A DNA stretch of 64,000 nt from NCBI GenBank assembly GCA_043808325.1, contig JAZDEY010000078.1, forward strand, positions 15,717 through 79,716, read 5' to 3'. The translations under genes and the position numbers were made by a program. This document shows positions 35,197 to 43,974 of this stretch, one piece after another. How positions within the stretch are numbered: the first letter of the stretch is position 1; each line of letters starts with the position of its first letter. This stretch comes from JAZDEY01 sp043808325 [NCBI: Candidatus Eiseniibacteriota bacterium]. Lineage in GTDB: Bacteria; Arandabacterota; Arandabacteria; Arandabacterales. The notes under the pieces are model-generated. The model saw only the letters and a program-made list of their open reading frames with translations. It was not told the DNA's origin and made no database searches.

Positions 35197-37080
35197 ATGG
35201 AAAACGTGAAAACGTACGCGGCTCTTGCAGCAATCCTCGCGGTGTTCGTCTTTCATTCCATTTCACTCAATTTCACCCAGGATGATGCCTTCATCTCGTA
35301 CAGGTACGTCAGGAACTTGGTCGCGGGTCACGGCCTGGTCTTCAATCCCGGTGAAAGGGTCGAAGGCTATACCAACTTCATGTGGATCCTTTTGCTTGCA
35401 GTCTTCACGCGGCTTGGCCTGGACACCATTCTCGCGTCCAAGATTTTCGGAGTCACGTCCGGATGCATCGCTTTGGTTCTCCTCTATAAGATATCCAGAC
35501 TGGTCTTGCGGACCCAGTACGTTCGGGCAGACAGCCCAGCGTCCACAAAGGCCCGGGGCTCTGAACCTCAGGGGTCGGTCGCCAGCTCCCACTGGCTCTT
35601 TGCCGCGATCCCACCCGCGATTCTTGCATCCAACGGCGCCTTCGCCTACTGGACGATCAGCGGCCTCGAGACCGCCTGTTTCGTTATGGCGGTCCTGCTC
35701 TCGGTATACTGCTACTTATCCCGCGGGCGGCTGATGATGGTCGCTGCGGCCCTGGCGACTCTTCTCCGCCCCGAAGGAGCGCTTGTCTTCGCGATTATCG
35801 TGGCGCACAGCTTTCTCACAAGAGAGAGGAGATTCAGGCATTGCTTGGTGCAGGTGCTTGGCTTCACCCTGCTGGTCACACCGCTCCTCGCTTTTCGAAT
35901 TAGCTACTACCGCGACATCCTGCCGAATCCTTTCTATGCCAAGACAGGGCTCTCCTTGGGATATGTGAGGGCTGGGGTTACGTATTTCTGGCTCTTTCTC
36001 AAGGCCTATGGTTTGTGGGGCGGACTCTTGCTGGTGCCGCTTCTTCTTTACCGCCGCCTTCGGCCGATGGAGAAGTTCATCCTGCTCTTCGTCTACATCT
36101 ATAGTGCCTACGTGATCGTGGTCGGCGGGGATGTGCTCCGGGCTCACAGGTTCTTCCTGCCGATCTTGCCACCCGTCTACGTTCTCTTTGCGCTTGGCAT
36201 CGCCCGCCTGCACTCCTGCCTGCGGATGCGCTCTAAGTACGCGGCCTCGGTGGGCGCGGCTGTCCTGGTCGCAGCCCTGTCGATGATGACATTCCTTCTG
36301 CCTCGGGCGTCGATAAAGTCGGCCCGCGGAGCTGAGATCGCGCTTTATGACAAGATGGCAAAGCATGCGGAGGCTCTTACACATTCCTTCGGCCGTGATT
36401 TCACTCTTGCGGCGAGCACGATCGGTGCAATTGGGTACCTCGCGGACGTTAAGGTGATCGACATGCTCGGCCTGACCGATCGGTATATCGCCAAACATCC
36501 CGAGCGGATCCCCGGGATCTCTTCCGCCTGGAAGGAGAAGACCTTCAATACCCGGTATCTTCTCTCCAGGGACCCCGACGTCATCCTTTTCTCTACGGGG
36601 ATCAGGCCTAGCGCCCCGGCCGAGAAAGCGCTTTTCTTGTCATCCAAGTTCAGGCGGAACTACTACCCCTATTATTTTCCTGCGATTCCAGGCACGGTGT
36701 ACAAGAGGAAAGGGCACTTTCCGGGAGAGAACGTGATCTTCGCGGATGCGGCCTTCGTCGACCTCTATGCCGAGACCCTGTACCTGGGCCCGGTCCAGGG
36801 TGATCTGGAGAAGTGCATCGAGAAGCTCGGGGAGATCATCGTGATCGGCCCCAAGGACTTTGCCCGAGCCTATGAGTACACGGGCACCTGCTATTATCTC
36901 CTCGGGCGCATCCAGACGGCGGAGCAATTCGCCAGGAAAGCAATCTCTATGGATGATTATTGCGTTGAAGCCCACACCGTGCTCGAAAAGATCTATCTCG
37001 CCGAGGGCAACCGCGAAGCCGCGCTTCAAGAAAGGGAAAAGGTTCTCAAGTACAATCCTGAAAGGCTCGACAGCAGGTAG
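35197..37080 (+). CDS. GT-C family membrane glycosyltransferase (AftB/ZomB-like) with C-terminal TPR
   Basis: 627 residues from the ATG at 35197; the frame is open to a TTG at 35158. An N-terminal segment is followed by FTQDDAFISYRYVRNL, the acidic DD motif of GT-C enzymes, and then by NPGERVEGYTNFMW, typical of AftB-like arabinosyltransferases. About ten membrane segments follow. After a periplasmic domain, the last 70 residues contain two TPR-like helix pairs (ARAYEYTGTCYYLLGRIQTAEQF). It should transfer a sugar from a polyprenyl-phosphate donor to an envelope glycan. A paralogue without the TPR lies at 62002-63558. No strong ribosome site is seen. Confidence 0.85.
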   Translation: MENVKTYAALAAILAVFVFHSISLNFTQDDAFISYRYVRNLVAGHGLVFNPGERVEGYTNFMWILLLAVFTRLGLDTILASKIFGVTSGCIALVLLYKISRLVLRTQYVRADSPASTKARGSEPQGSVASSHWLFAAIPPAILASNGAFAYWTISGLETACFVMAVLLSVYCYLSRGRLMMVAAALATLLRPEGALVFAIIVAHSFLTRERRFRHCLVQVLGFTLLVTPLLAFRISYYRDILPNPFYAKTGLSLGYVRAGVTYFWLFLKAYGLWGGLLLVPLLLYRRLRPMEKFILLFVYIYSAYVIVVGGDVLRAHRFFLPILPPVYVLFALGIARLHSCLRMRSKYAASVGAAVLVAALSMMTFLLPRASIKSARGAEIALYDKMAKHAEALTHSFGRDFTLAASTIGAIGYLADVKVIDMLGLTDRYIAKHPERIPGISSAWKEKTFNTRYLLSRDPDVILFSTGIRPSAPAEKALFLSSKFRRNYYPYYFPAIPGTVYKRKGHFPGENVIFADAAFVDLYAETLYLGPVQGDLEKCIEKLGEIIVIGPKDFARAYEYTGTCYYLLGRIQTAEQFARKAISMDDYCVEAHTVLEKIYLAEGNREAALQEREKVLKYNPERLDSR

Positions 37081-37133
37081 CCGCAGATCTGCGAAACCGA
37101 GCCCTACCTTCTCCCCACATGATGAGATGTGCG

Positions 37134-38381
37134 TCACTTCGGCGGGGATTTCTTCCGCGACAACTCCTGAAACTCCGTCTTAAGCCTGTGATCGACGGAA
37201 GGATCGGCCGAAGCCAGCCCCGCTTTGATGAGATACCTGTTGACGAAGATTCGGTTCTTCAAGTAGACGTAGGCAGATATCGTGTCCTCGCCAGGCGCCT
37301 TTCCTCCATCGAACTTCAGAATTACACTCTTCCCCAAGACATACCTCCGCAGGTACGATAAAGCCTCCTCCTTTTTCTGCACTCGAACGCCCAGGAACCT
37401 GACCTCGGTGCCCGTGTTAAGCCGGATTGTGCTTTCATTTACTATCTCGGCAACCTTGTGGAGGTCGTCTGCCTCCGAATCAAAATCCTTGGGATCCATT
37501 TTCGGCTGCGCATCTTGTATTCCCGGTACGTAATCGATTTCTGGATGCAGCCCCTCAACGGATTCCTGCCTCTCAATTTCAACGCCTTCATTGAGTCTGA
37601 GCAAGTCCTGTTGCATGCCAACCTTCTCCATTATGACTTCAAGGAACGCCTCATTGATCTCGTAGCCTATTGCATTCCTCTCGAGCTGCAGAGCCACTTT
37701 CAATGATGTTCCGCTGCCCAGAAAGGGATCAAGCACCGTGTCACCAACGAACGTGAACATCCTTATCAAGCGCCGCGGAAGCTCGTCTGGAAACATAGCT
37801 TCGTGGCCTACCTGCCTTGCTCCCCCAAAGTACCAGTGCCCGGAGAAGAATTCCTTCCACTCATCCGTGGAAAGTCTCGAGGTGCGCTTTACCTCCTCTC
37901 CCACCTTCTTGTTCTTTCCAGGCTTCTTGAAGATATGAATGAACTCGTAATCGATCTCGATAATACCATTGGGCGGGTGTGGAAACGATCCCATCACCGT
38001 CGCGCCGCCGGTTGTATTCATCGTCGTTTTCTTCTGCCAGATGATCGAGCCCATGAAATCAAAGCCGATCTTTTCACACTGGGCGATGAACTCGGCATGA
38101 AGGGGGATTACCTTGTACCGTCCATAAATCGCCGATCTTGCAAACTGGTCGCCGATGTTGATACAGAGTCTGGCGCCTGGCCTGAGTATCCTGTGACATT
38201 CGGTCCAAACGTGGTAGAGGTCTACCAAGTACTCATGAAGAGTCTGCCCGAACCCAATCTGGCCGGGGGTCCCATAATCTTTGATGTGCCAGTATGGAGG
38301 AGATGTCACAACCAGGTCAATGCTCTGGTCGCCGACCTTCTTCATCTTGCGACTATCGCCGACTACTATCTTACCCCACAT
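37134..38381 (-). CDS. Beta-class DNA methyltransferase fused to a degenerate SNase-like domain
   Basis: 415 residues from the ATG at 38381, preceded by GGAAGG; an in-frame ATG at 38402 lacks a site. The catalytic motif TSPPYW (26-31) comes before the AdoMet motif DPFLGSGT (218-225), the beta order, and SPPY suggests N4-cytosine or N6-adenine modification. After a linker (260-305) residues 311-393 resemble the staphylococcal nuclease/Tudor-SN OB fold (EVRFLGV ... ISAYVYLKNRIFVNRYLIKAGLA). Of the three nuclease catalytic residues Arg35 is kept as R328, but Glu43 is K336 and Arg87 is T367, so nuclease activity is unlikely. No restriction enzyme gene lies next to it. Confidence 0.85.
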   Translation of the reverse strand: MWGKIVVGDSRKMKKVGDQSIDLVVTSPPYWHIKDYGTPGQIGFGQTLHEYLVDLYHVWTECHRILRPGARLCINIGDQFARSAIYGRYKVIPLHAEFIAQCEKIGFDFMGSIIWQKKTTMNTTGGATVMGSFPHPPNGIIEIDYEFIHIFKKPGKNKKVGEEVKRTSRLSTDEWKEFFSGHWYFGGARQVGHEAMFPDELPRRLIRMFTFVGDTVLDPFLGSGTSLKVALQLERNAIGYEINEAFLEVIMEKVGMQQDLLRLNEGVEIERQESVEGLHPEIDYVPGIQDAQPKMDPKDFDSEADDLHKVAEIVNESTIRLNTGTEVRFLGVRVQKKEEALSYLRRYVLGKSVILKFDGGKAPGEDTISAYVYLKNRIFVNRYLIKAGLASADPSVDHRLKTEFQELSRKKSPPK

Positions 38382-38506
38382 ACACGCACCTTCCATCTGC
38401 ACCAGATCATACTACGCAACGCGATTTACCAGAATGCTTTTCCACTTGTATGAGAAGAGACACGGAAGAGGCCACAGAACGGAGCAACAATCGAGGGTCC
38501 CGCCAG

Positions 38507-39823
38507 CTATCCCCGAATCGCCCATTTCACGATGTTGCCGAGATTCGCGGACTTGCCCTGCATCAGGATGCCCACGCGGAAGATCCGGCTTCCGGCCCAC
38601 ACGCTCAGGACAGCAAATGCTAGCACCCCGACCGCTCCCACCCAGGGCTGCCAGGCCGGAATGGCGACAGGGGTGCCCATTCGGAGCATCATCAGCATCG
38701 GTGTGAAAAGCGGGAAGAGCGAGAGTCCCGTGGAGAAAGTGCTGAGGGGCTCTCTCATCAGCGGAACCATGACGAACATCGGGAGAATCACCGGAAACAT
38801 AGCCGGCATCATTAGGGACTGCGCATCCCGCGCATCATTGCAGGTCGAGCCGAGCGAAGCAAGCATCGCGCCGAACATCAGGATCGCCAGAACCATATAG
38901 GCGAAGAACCAGGGCAGAATGTGGTATGGGATGTAGTCCGCGAGCCCCATCTTTCCGACCGATATGGCCCCCCCGGCAACATAGACAAGAGAGGCCGTCA
39001 GCGATACACCGACACCTCCAAGCACTTTGCCCATCATAAACTCAAACGGTCTCACCGATCCGAGCAAGACTTCGGCAATCCGTTGAGATTTCTCTTCCAT
39101 CACCGAATTGAGAAGGGGCACAGCCCCCATCATGATCATCATGAACATCAGCATCTGCATGATGAAGGGAATAGCGACAGCCCGCGCCTCACTGCTGCGT
39201 TTGGCCTCCTTGATCTGGCCGGTCTCGGCATCGACCGAGACCAGATCCAGTCCCTCCACGGGGAGCCAGATCATCATATCCTTGACTGCATCCTGGTCGA
39301 TCCCGTACTTGGCCATCCGCAGGTTCCGGAGATGATTATTGAGGGGCGAAATCATCCAACCCCGTACATCGTCCACCACCGCGTTTTCGGCATGATAGGC
39401 AATCCTGGCAGAGGTTGAATCCTGGCCCGGCTTGAGCACATCGGGGCCGACATCGAGGAAGGCGTGGAGATCCCGGCTGCGCACGCGGTCCGAGAGCATA
39501 AGCCGCTGCCGATCGAGATTGCCCTCGTCAGGCTCGATCGCCTCTACGATGTAAGCCGGTTTGATCTTCTTGCCGGAGGCCTTGTCATAGACCTCGGTCT
39601 TGTTGCGTTCCTCAGCTGCTTTGGCCAGAGCCTCGGCCACTACACCCGAGCGATCGATCACCGCTATCTTCTTGTCGGTAGTGTCGACACGGTTCTGCGT
39701 AAGCAGCATCACGATCGCGCTGCCGCCCATAAAGATGGGCATGATCAGAAGGCCGATGATGAAGGCCCTGGTTCTCACGGCCGCCAGATACTCGCGCCTG
39801 GCCACTTTGAGGATCTTAAGCAT
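38507..39823 (-). CDS. ABC-2 type permease (NatB-like)
   Basis: 438 residues from the ATG at 39823 (MLKILKVARREYLAAVRTRAF), which overlaps the end of the ATPase gene by eight bases; an upstream ATG at 39946 adds residues that only mirror the other frame. One N-terminal membrane segment, an external domain of about 170 residues, and five to six C-terminal segments with EEKSQRIAEVLLGSVRPFEFMMGKVLGG. This is the NatB/YhaP type, which exports sodium or other small ions and compounds with NatA-type ATPases. Confidence 0.9.
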   Translation of the reverse strand: MLKILKVARREYLAAVRTRAFIIGLLIMPIFMGGSAIVMLLTQNRVDTTDKKIAVIDRSGVVAEALAKAAEERNKTEVYDKASGKKIKPAYIVEAIEPDEGNLDRQRLMLSDRVRSRDLHAFLDVGPDVLKPGQDSTSARIAYHAENAVVDDVRGWMISPLNNHLRNLRMAKYGIDQDAVKDMMIWLPVEGLDLVSVDAETGQIKEAKRSSEARAVAIPFIMQMLMFMMIMMGAVPLLNSVMEEKSQRIAEVLLGSVRPFEFMMGKVLGGVGVSLTASLVYVAGGAISVGKMGLADYIPYHILPWFFAYMVLAILMFGAMLASLGSTCNDARDAQSLMMPAMFPVILPMFVMVPLMREPLSTFSTGLSLFPLFTPMLMMLRMGTPVAIPAWQPWVGAVGVLAFAVLSVWAGSRIFRVGILMQGKSANLGNIVKWAIRG

Positions 39824-40778
39824 CGCTTGCCCGCCCCCGGGATGCCGCTCCGGCCTCGCGTCCGGCGTCCTTGGCCGCCGCCTCCCTTGCCTCGGGCCCG
39901 GCAATCCGGATGAAGATATCGTGGAGTGAGGGTTTGGCGACTTCAAAGCTGTTCACGCAAGTCCTCGCCATGACCGTTGCCAGAATCTCCTGCGGATCGC
40001 AGGTGCGAGTCATTCGCAATTCCTGCATACGGCCGAAATCGCTGATCTTCTCAATGCCCTTGAGATCGTCGAGCATCGCGCGGCCACCCTCGCAACTAAG
40101 GCGGAGCGTGTCGTTGCCGTACTGCTCTTGAATCGATGCAAGCGTCCCATCCAGTACCTTCTTGCCCTTGAAGATCATAAAGATGAAGTCACACATCCGC
40201 TCGGCAACGTTCATGTCGTGGGTGCTCAGGATCACGGTGGTGCCCTCGGCCTGGAGCTCCAGCACCGCCGACCTTATGACGTCGGCATTGACGGGATCCA
40301 GCCCCGTGAAGGGCTCATCAAGAATCAGCAGTTCGGGCTTGGCAACCACGGCGGCTATGAACTGGACCTTCTGGGCCATCCCCTTGCTCAAGGTCTCGAC
40401 CTTCTTGCCGGCCCAGGCCGCCAGGTCGAGTTTCTCCAACCACTGGTCCACTTCCCGGGTGAGATTGCCGCCGCCTTTGAGCTCACCGTAGAAGCGCAGG
40501 ACATCACGCACCTTCATCTTCTTGTAGAGGCCGCGTTCCTCTGGCAGATAGCCGACTCCATCCGGCGAGGATGAATCGACCTGCTTGCCGAAGATGCGGA
40601 TCGCACCCGAATCCGGGTAGAAGATATTCATGATCATGCGGAGCGTGGTGGTCTTGCCGGAGCCGTTAGGACCGATGAATCCGTAGACGCTGCCCCTGGG
40701 TACCTTAAGCGACAGGTCATCAACCGCCCTGAGCCCGCCGAAGGTCTTGGTGACGTGGTCTATCTCAACAGCGTTGAT
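39816..40778 (-). CDS. ABC ATPase (NatA-like) without a standard start codon
   Basis: The domain is complete: VEIDHVTKTFGGLRAVDDLS, Walker A GPNGSGKTTT, signature LSKGMAQK, Walker B LLILDEPFTGLDP, switch STHDMNVAE. The first ATG (40637) is after Walker A, so it cannot be the true start. Upstream the frame is open to a TAG at 40842-40844, yet it contains no ATG, GTG, TTG or CTG before the conserved N-terminus. Two ATC codons are candidates: 40776-40778 with AGGGAG six bases upstream, and 40794-40796 with AAAGGGG six bases upstream. An AUC start or a base error in the assembly would explain this. Coupled to the permease by an eight-base overlap. Confidence 0.85.
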   Translation of the reverse strand: MNAVEIDHVTKTFGGLRAVDDLSLKVPRGSVYGFIGPNGSGKTTTLRMIMNIFYPDSGAIRIFGKQVDSSSPDGVGYLPEERGLYKKMKVRDVLRFYGELKGGGNLTREVDQWLEKLDLAAWAGKKVETLSKGMAQKVQFIAAVVAKPELLILDEPFTGLDPVNADVIRSAVLELQAEGTTVILSTHDMNVAERMCDFIFMIFKGKKVLDGTLASIQEQYGNDTLRLSCEGGRAMLDDLKGIEKISDFGRMQELRMTRTCDPQEILATVMARTCVNSFEVAKPSLHDIFIRIAGPEAREAAAKDAGREAGAASRGRASDA

Positions 40779-40907
40779 CGTGGACTCCCTGTTGATGGTA
40801 GACCCCTTTCTCCGAGACTGGCCCCTGCCAGGAAAGCGAGCCTAATCCAGGGCCCACGCTGGCAACTTAGATGGCGCTAGGCGACCAATATCCTAAAGCG
40901 CCCCATA

Positions 40908-40936
40908 TTGTTATGCAAACACGGCCCTCTTGTCAA
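40908..40936 (-). promoter_or_regulatory. Candidate promoter of the NatAB-like operon
   Basis: On the minus strand a perfect TTGACA (40931-40936) is 17 bases from TAACAA; an 18-base spacing gives AACAAT. The start of the ATPase gene is 110-130 bases downstream. The rest of 40845-41065 shows no gene. Confidence 0.45.
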
Positions 40937-41065
40937 CGGTTGAGTTCCTGCTCGCGAAGGTCAATGAGCTGCGCGAGAGGTTTTCGGTTCTGGCTGTGGA
41001 AGCCAAGGATAGCTACCGGCTCTCGGGGCAAGTGAGCACCGCGGGCACCACAAGACAACGTGGCC

Positions 41066-42172
41066 TCACGGCGCCAGGAACTTCCCGTTGCGCTGGATAG
41101 ATTTGCCGTCGCCGTAGATGGTGAAGCCCTTGCGGGTATCGCAGACCATGTCCCAGTGGATCGCCGACCGGTTCTTGCCGTGTGATTCGCGCAGCGAGTC
41201 TCCAACGGCTATGTGCATCGTCCCGCCGATCTTCTCATCGAAGAGGGTGTTCTTGGTGAAGCGCGTGATCGAGTAGTTGGTGCCGAATGAGAGCTCGCCT
41301 ACGCGCCTTGCTCCCGAATCGGTGCTGAGGACCGCCTGGAGGAGATCGTCCCCCTTATCGGCCGATGCCTTGACCACAACGCCTTTCTTAAAGGTAAGCC
41401 CGACGTTGGTGATCTCGCGTCCGGCGTAGACAGCCGGGAAAGTATACCGGATATGCCCCTCAGCGGAGTTCTCAATCGGGCTGGTGAAGATCTCACCGTC
41501 GGGGAAGTTGAGCTGTCCGTCGCAGTTGACCCAGGGCCTGCCTTCCACTCGGAAGGCGAGATCGGTATCCGCTCCCACGATCCGTATGGTCTTGAGCGTC
41601 CCCAAGAACTTTGCCAACCTGGCCTGCCGGCGTGAGACCTCCCCCCATGCCGCCACCGGGTCGGGCTTCGCCAGCATCCCGGCGCCGTAAACGAAATCCT
41701 CATAGTCCACGAGCGCCATCTCGGCATCCTGGGCAGACGATTGGGTCGGAAATTGGGTCAGACACCAGCTCGCGAGCCCTTTGGCGGTACGGTCGTGAAG
41801 CACGCGGGAAATCTTCTCCATTGATTTCTGCGTCGCCGAGATCTTCTTGGGATCGACACCGGTCAGTTCTTTGGTGTTCCAGTCACCCCGGACGAAAAGA
41901 ATCTTGTCCGCCTTCGTGAAGACGGCCCTATCCGTCGGGGAGACAAACTCGATCTGGTCATTGCTGGCACGCTTGAGGAAAAGGTGTCTTGCCCCGGGAA
42001 TCCTGACATTCAGGGTCGGGTGCCCACCCGCTGCGAGCACCTCCCCGAGGGCGGCCCGAAGTAGATCCCGTGCAATGTCGGGACCATCTATTTGAACCCA
42101 CTCCCCCTTCTTAACGCCCAGACTGTAACGAACTAGAACTTGCGCCAGCTTGGTCACACGCGGATCGGCCAT
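41066..42172 (-). CDS. M29 family metallo-aminopeptidase (thermophilic aminopeptidase type)
   Basis: 368 residues. The C-terminal half has the metal-ligand blocks of the M29 family: SPIENSAEGHI, GTNYSITRFTKNTLFDEKIGG split around 295-315, GTMHIAVGDS and SAIHWDMVCD. These proteins remove N-terminal residues using cobalt, zinc or similar metals in the cytoplasm. The start MADPRVTKLAQVLV is the family norm. It follows the dimethylargininase gene on the same strand but has its own promoter 100 bases upstream. Confidence 0.92.
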   Translation of the reverse strand: MADPRVTKLAQVLVRYSLGVKKGEWVQIDGPDIARDLLRAALGEVLAAGGHPTLNVRIPGARHLFLKRASNDQIEFVSPTDRAVFTKADKILFVRGDWNTKELTGVDPKKISATQKSMEKISRVLHDRTAKGLASWCLTQFPTQSSAQDAEMALVDYEDFVYGAGMLAKPDPVAAWGEVSRRQARLAKFLGTLKTIRIVGADTDLAFRVEGRPWVNCDGQLNFPDGEIFTSPIENSAEGHIRYTFPAVYAGREITNVGLTFKKGVVVKASADKGDDLLQAVLSTDSGARRVGELSFGTNYSITRFTKNTLFDEKIGGTMHIAVGDSLRESHGKNRSAIHWDMVCDTRKGFTIYGDGKSIQRNGKFLAP

Positions 42173-42264
42173 GTCACACCTCCATTGGGGTCATGCCTGC
42201 AAGGCTGTGAATTCATATGTATCAGTCCCTTCATCATTTCAGATCGCACAGGGACGATTGTTGG

Positions 42265-42293
42265 ATTGTACAACTTCGAGCCGCCGGTGTTAA
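42265..42293 (-). promoter_or_regulatory. Sigma-70 promoter of the M29 aminopeptidase
   Basis: On the minus strand TTAACA and TACAAT (each five of six) are exactly 17 bases apart; the start codon is about 90 bases downstream. Confidence 0.55.
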
Positions 42294-42310
42294 CAAAAAT
42301 GATGGGTGCT

Positions 42311-43090
42311 TCAGTCGAGTCCCTCCGGGACAATCAGGCTACAACAGGTGACTCCACCCTCGGCCTTAGCCAATTCCGACATGTCAACTGTTCGCACGGA
42401 TATCCCGCGGGCCTCCAGGCGCTCGCGGGTCGCCGGATGGTGAGCGGGATAGACTACGACTTTCCCGATGAGGAGGGCATTGGCCCCGTTGGGCTCATCG
42501 GCTGCAACCTCGATCAAGCGCATATCCTCGAACTGTCCCGCGTAGGCCCATTTAGGATTGATCAGCAAGGTATCTTCGGCCACCAGCCCCACCGCGGACT
42601 TGAGGTGCAGGGCCCCCACGACCGGCACGCCCTCCACCTTGTAGCCAAAGGGCGTGAGCAGGCTCCGCATCTGCGCGAAGCCCCCCTGGTTGGTTCTCCT
42701 GGAAATGCCGACAAAGACCATCTTCCCGGCCACCAGGACGTCTCCCCCATCGAGAGTGCCCGGCAGCTGAATGTGCGAAATTCTGCGATAGCCCGCCAGG
42801 ATTTCAGCTACCGCCTGAGTCTCCGCCCGCCGCGAGCGCGCCCCAGGCCGGGCGATCACGGCAAGCTCATCGATCACCACCGCCGTATCCTCGACGAACA
42901 CCGAATCCGGCAACCGGGGTTCTGCCGCAAGGCGAATGATCTCGCAGCCGAGCCCCGCAAGGCACTCCTCATACTGGCGGTGCTGGGTCCGGGCGCGGTC
43001 AAGATCGATTGCCTGACGAGCAAGGTAAGTCAGCTCGCAATTCCCAATGCTTGGGCTGACCTCTCGCGTAACAGCTTTAAGTGCGGTCAT
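42311..43090 (-). CDS. Dimethylarginine dimethylaminohydrolase (DDAH)
   Basis: 259 residues from the ATG at 43090, which has GGAGCC eight bases upstream; the longer open frame to 43405 is a shadow of the ferredoxin region. FVEDTAVV and GTLDGGDVL bind substrate, the active His is in GALHLKSAV, and the nucleophile Cys in EGGVTCCSLI near the C-terminus. The family hydrolyses methylated arginine, or arginine in some bacterial members, to citrulline and an amine. Length matches bacterial DDAH. Confidence 0.92.
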   Translation of the reverse strand: MTALKAVTREVSPSIGNCELTYLARQAIDLDRARTQHRQYEECLAGLGCEIIRLAAEPRLPDSVFVEDTAVVIDELAVIARPGARSRRAETQAVAEILAGYRRISHIQLPGTLDGGDVLVAGKMVFVGISRRTNQGGFAQMRSLLTPFGYKVEGVPVVGALHLKSAVGLVAEDTLLINPKWAYAGQFEDMRLIEVAADEPNGANALLIGKVVVYPAHHPATRERLEARGISVRTVDMSELAKAEGGVTCCSLIVPEGLD

Positions 43091-43241
43091 CGGTACCGGG
43101 CTCCTACGCAGGTGCATGCATTCATCACTGCCTGAACCCACCAGTGCTTGCACCACGGAATATGGCCCAACCCCTACGAAAATTCTATCAAATTCTCCTT
43201 GGTTTATTCCGGGCCGCGGGCTATGCTCTAAGAAGCTCACC

Positions 43242-43451
43242 ATGCTCGAGGGGTTCAGGGGCAAAATCACGGCGGATGCCGCTAAGTGTATCGGTTGCAA
43301 GCTATGCATGCGGGACTGCCCGAGCGACGCCATCCACATCAATAAAGTCGAGGAGAAGCGCTTCGAGATCGAGATCGACCTCGATAAGAAGAAGTTCAAG
43401 ACCATCTACCAAAATGCCGGACCTACGGAAGATACTCCAAAAGAGCCTTAG
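43242..43451 (+). CDS. Single-cluster 4Fe-4S ferredoxin-like protein
   Basis: 69 residues from the ATG at 43242, giving MLEGFRGKITADAAKC as N-terminus. One cluster motif, CIGCKLCMRDCP, is present; the second motif of classic 2[4Fe-4S] ferredoxins is lacking, and a charged tail follows (EEKRFEIEIDLDKKKFK). The end overlaps the start of the HycI-like gene by 38 bases in another frame, so the two are coupled. It resembles the ferredoxin-like subunits of membrane hydrogenases and of Ech-type complexes, but there is no hydrogenase subunit here. A weak promoter (TTGGTT-17-TATGCT) lies directly upstream. Confidence 0.75.
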   Translation: MLEGFRGKITADAAKCIGCKLCMRDCPSDAIHINKVEEKRFEIEIDLDKKKFKTIYQNAGPTEDTPKEP

Positions 43452-43974
43452 CGGTGCCGAGCGGATCGCCTTGCTGGCGGTTGGCTCCGACCTCCGGGGT
43501 GACGACGCTGCCGGCCTACTGGTCGCCGAATCCCTGGAGCAGCTCCGCGGGCGGCACGGGCGCACGTCCCGGTTCAGGATCTTTTTGGGAGAGACGGCCC
43601 CGGAAAACCTGACGGGTGCGATCCGGGAATTCGCTCCTACCCATATCATCGTGATCGATTCGGCCGATGCGGGCAAGAAGGCCGGAACCATCTTCGCGAT
43701 CGACCCCAAGGAGGTCGGCGGCATCTCCTTCTCGACCCACCAGCTGCCTCTATCGCTTATGATCCAGTACCTGCAGGAATCCATCACGTGCTCGGTCTCG
43801 ATCATCGGCATTCAGCCCAAGAGCCTCGGTTTCGGCGCCCCCGTGTCCCAGGAGATCCGTAAGGCGGTCGCCCAGGTGGCTGCCGATATGGACGCCGTGA
43901 TCCAGCAGATATTGGGCGGGAAACCCACCCGAACAAAGAAGCCTGCCCGGAAGCGGGGACCCGCGAGGACTTAG
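43414..43974 (+). CDS. hycI: HycI-like hydrogenase maturation protease
   Basis: 186 residues from the ATG at 43414. The family motif GSDLRGDDAAG has D31, and D82 (VIDSAD) and H109 (STHQLP) complete the nickel-sensing triad that matches D16, D62 and H90 of E. coli HycI. GIQPKSLGFG is typical for proteases acting on group 4 [NiFe] hydrogenases. It removes a C-terminal peptide from the large subunit after nickel insertion. An Arg/Lys/Pro-rich tail (GKPTRTKKPARKRG) is unusual. The hydrogenase itself is not in the window. Its stop codon overlaps that of the convergent DedA gene (TTAG). Confidence 0.88.
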   Translation: MPDLRKILQKSLSGAERIALLAVGSDLRGDDAAGLLVAESLEQLRGRHGRTSRFRIFLGETAPENLTGAIREFAPTHIIVIDSADAGKKAGTIFAIDPKEVGGISFSTHQLPLSLMIQYLQESITCSVSIIGIQPKSLGFGAPVSQEIRKAVAQVAADMDAVIQQILGGKPTRTKKPARKRGPART

